Positions 63,606 through 64,000 of a DNA stretch of 64,000 bases are shown in pieces. This DNA is from Lithospermum erythrorhizon. Lineage: Eukaryota; Streptophyta; Magnoliopsida; Boraginales; Boraginaceae. Below the pieces are notes generated by a model, which searched no databases, was not told where the DNA came from, and worked only from the letters and a program-made list of their open reading frames with translations. Numbering within the stretch: the first letter of the stretch is position 1; each line of letters starts with the position of its first letter. Both the position numbers and the translations under genes were made by a program. The stretch lies in contig JADFUC010001811.1 of assembly GCA_019722365.1 (NCBI GenBank), forward strand, positions 186,001 to 250,000, in the 5' to 3' direction.

Positions 63606-63955
63606 TGTAACGCCGCCCGCCTCATCGTAAGTTTGGCTAAGGTTATTAGATTTGACGGACTGCCTCACAAAACCACCACGGGTCTTTCCAGCACGCTTTT
63701 GTCCTCACTCACGCGTTTCAATCAGGAAACTTCCCAATAATACCCATCCTAGAATGTGTCAAGCACGCCTTAACATGGAGTCTTTATAGACGAGCTTCCC
63801 GAAGTTAAGATGCATCTTGAGGGTGGCCGAGTAGTACCAATCAAATCGTATCAAACATATCACACACACCACACACACACATTTTTGCGTCGGGTATTAC
63901 AACTCCTACTTAAATACTCAACGCCCTCGCTGAGCCACACATCCAGACTGTAACA
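63606..63955 (-). mobile_element. Cassandra-like LTR carrying a 5S rRNA sequence
   Basis: A 350-bp block bounded by TGTAACG (63606) and TGTAACA (63955), so it starts TG and ends CA on either strand. It contains a minus-strand 5S rRNA-like segment. Cassandra TRIM retrotransposons carry a 5S sequence in their LTRs, and length and termini fit. The 5S orientation puts transcription on the minus strand. A worn primer-binding-site-like TAGTACAGAT follows on that strand, below 63606. The other LTR was not found. Confidence 0.65.
63722..63815 (-). ncRNA. 5S rRNA-derived sequence (not a functional 5S gene)
   Basis: Plus-strand words CTTCCCAATAATACCCATCC, CCTAG and CAAGCACGCCTTAAC, GGAGTC are the complement of the plant 5S core (TTAAGCGTGCTTG, CTAGGATGGGTGACC, GGGAAG) in the right order and spacing. 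The segment covers the 5S internal control region. Differences and missing ends exclude a normal 5S gene; a Cassandra-type promoter remnant is the better reading. Confidence 0.72.
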
Positions 63956-64000
63956 TCCGTGCGGTAGATTCTGTAGGTGGTCTTACGGGCCTCAAGAGGT

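Noticed and set aside
63722..63815. A genuine 5S rRNA gene
   Set aside because: Ends are missing and several control-region bases differ; it sits inside an LTR-like block.

Overview
This is nuclear DNA from a flowering plant, almost certainly a eudicot. It is AT-rich, has split genes with GT-AG introns, and carries plant transcription-factor families and plant transposon families. I could not fix the species. Five protein genes are supported: (1) the 3' part of an AP2/ERF transcription factor on the left edge (1-771, +); (2) a homocysteine S-methyltransferase gene (about 12071-14264, +); (3) a FLX-like coiled-coil gene (about 14987-16105, -), tail-to-tail with it; (4) a CONSTANS-like B-box/CCT gene of the COL16 type (26230-27947, +); (5) a small class II LOB-domain-like gene (45011-46132, -) whose zinc finger has lost two of four cysteines. 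They look like independent genes, not an operon or cluster.

The rest is intergenic DNA and transposons. Left part (0.8-11.5 kb): a tRNA-derived SINE with a perfect 11-bp target duplication, two hAT-type non-autonomous elements with 8-bp duplications, a LINE zinc-knuckle relic, a TA microsatellite, a 37-bp tandem repeat and a Stowaway-type MITE. Middle (18.3-25.6 kb): a frameshifted hAT transposase relic with CGAAT-rich subterminal arrays, then an element with 32-bp inverted ends and unknown contents. 30.1-37.6 kb: a decayed Ty1/copia element on the + strand. 37.6-43.5 kb: a Ty3/gypsy element on the - strand with gag, protease, RT, RNase H and integrase fragments in order.

Right part (43.5-64 kb): an 80-nt near-perfect hairpin, the LBD-like gene, another Stowaway-type MITE, a CACTA element of about 5 kb with a TNP2-like transposase relic on the - strand, a 1.4-kb TRIM-like element with paired 213/214-bp LTRs and a primer-binding site, a Sirevirus-like 3' region with an acidic gag/env-like ORF on the - strand, and at the right edge a 350-bp LTR-like block containing a 5S rRNA-derived sequence, as in Cassandra TRIMs.

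One pattern cuts across regions. Several intervals, most clearly 13.93-15.12 kb where two convergent genes lose frame in their last exons, are recognisable but full of small indels. That could be a stretch of poor consensus sequence or genuine decay, and it limits any reading of those genes as pseudogenes. I did not find a convincing new multi-gene system. The strongest unusual items are the degenerate LBD gene, the doubly corrupted gene junction, the isolated hairpin and the 5S-bearing LTR.
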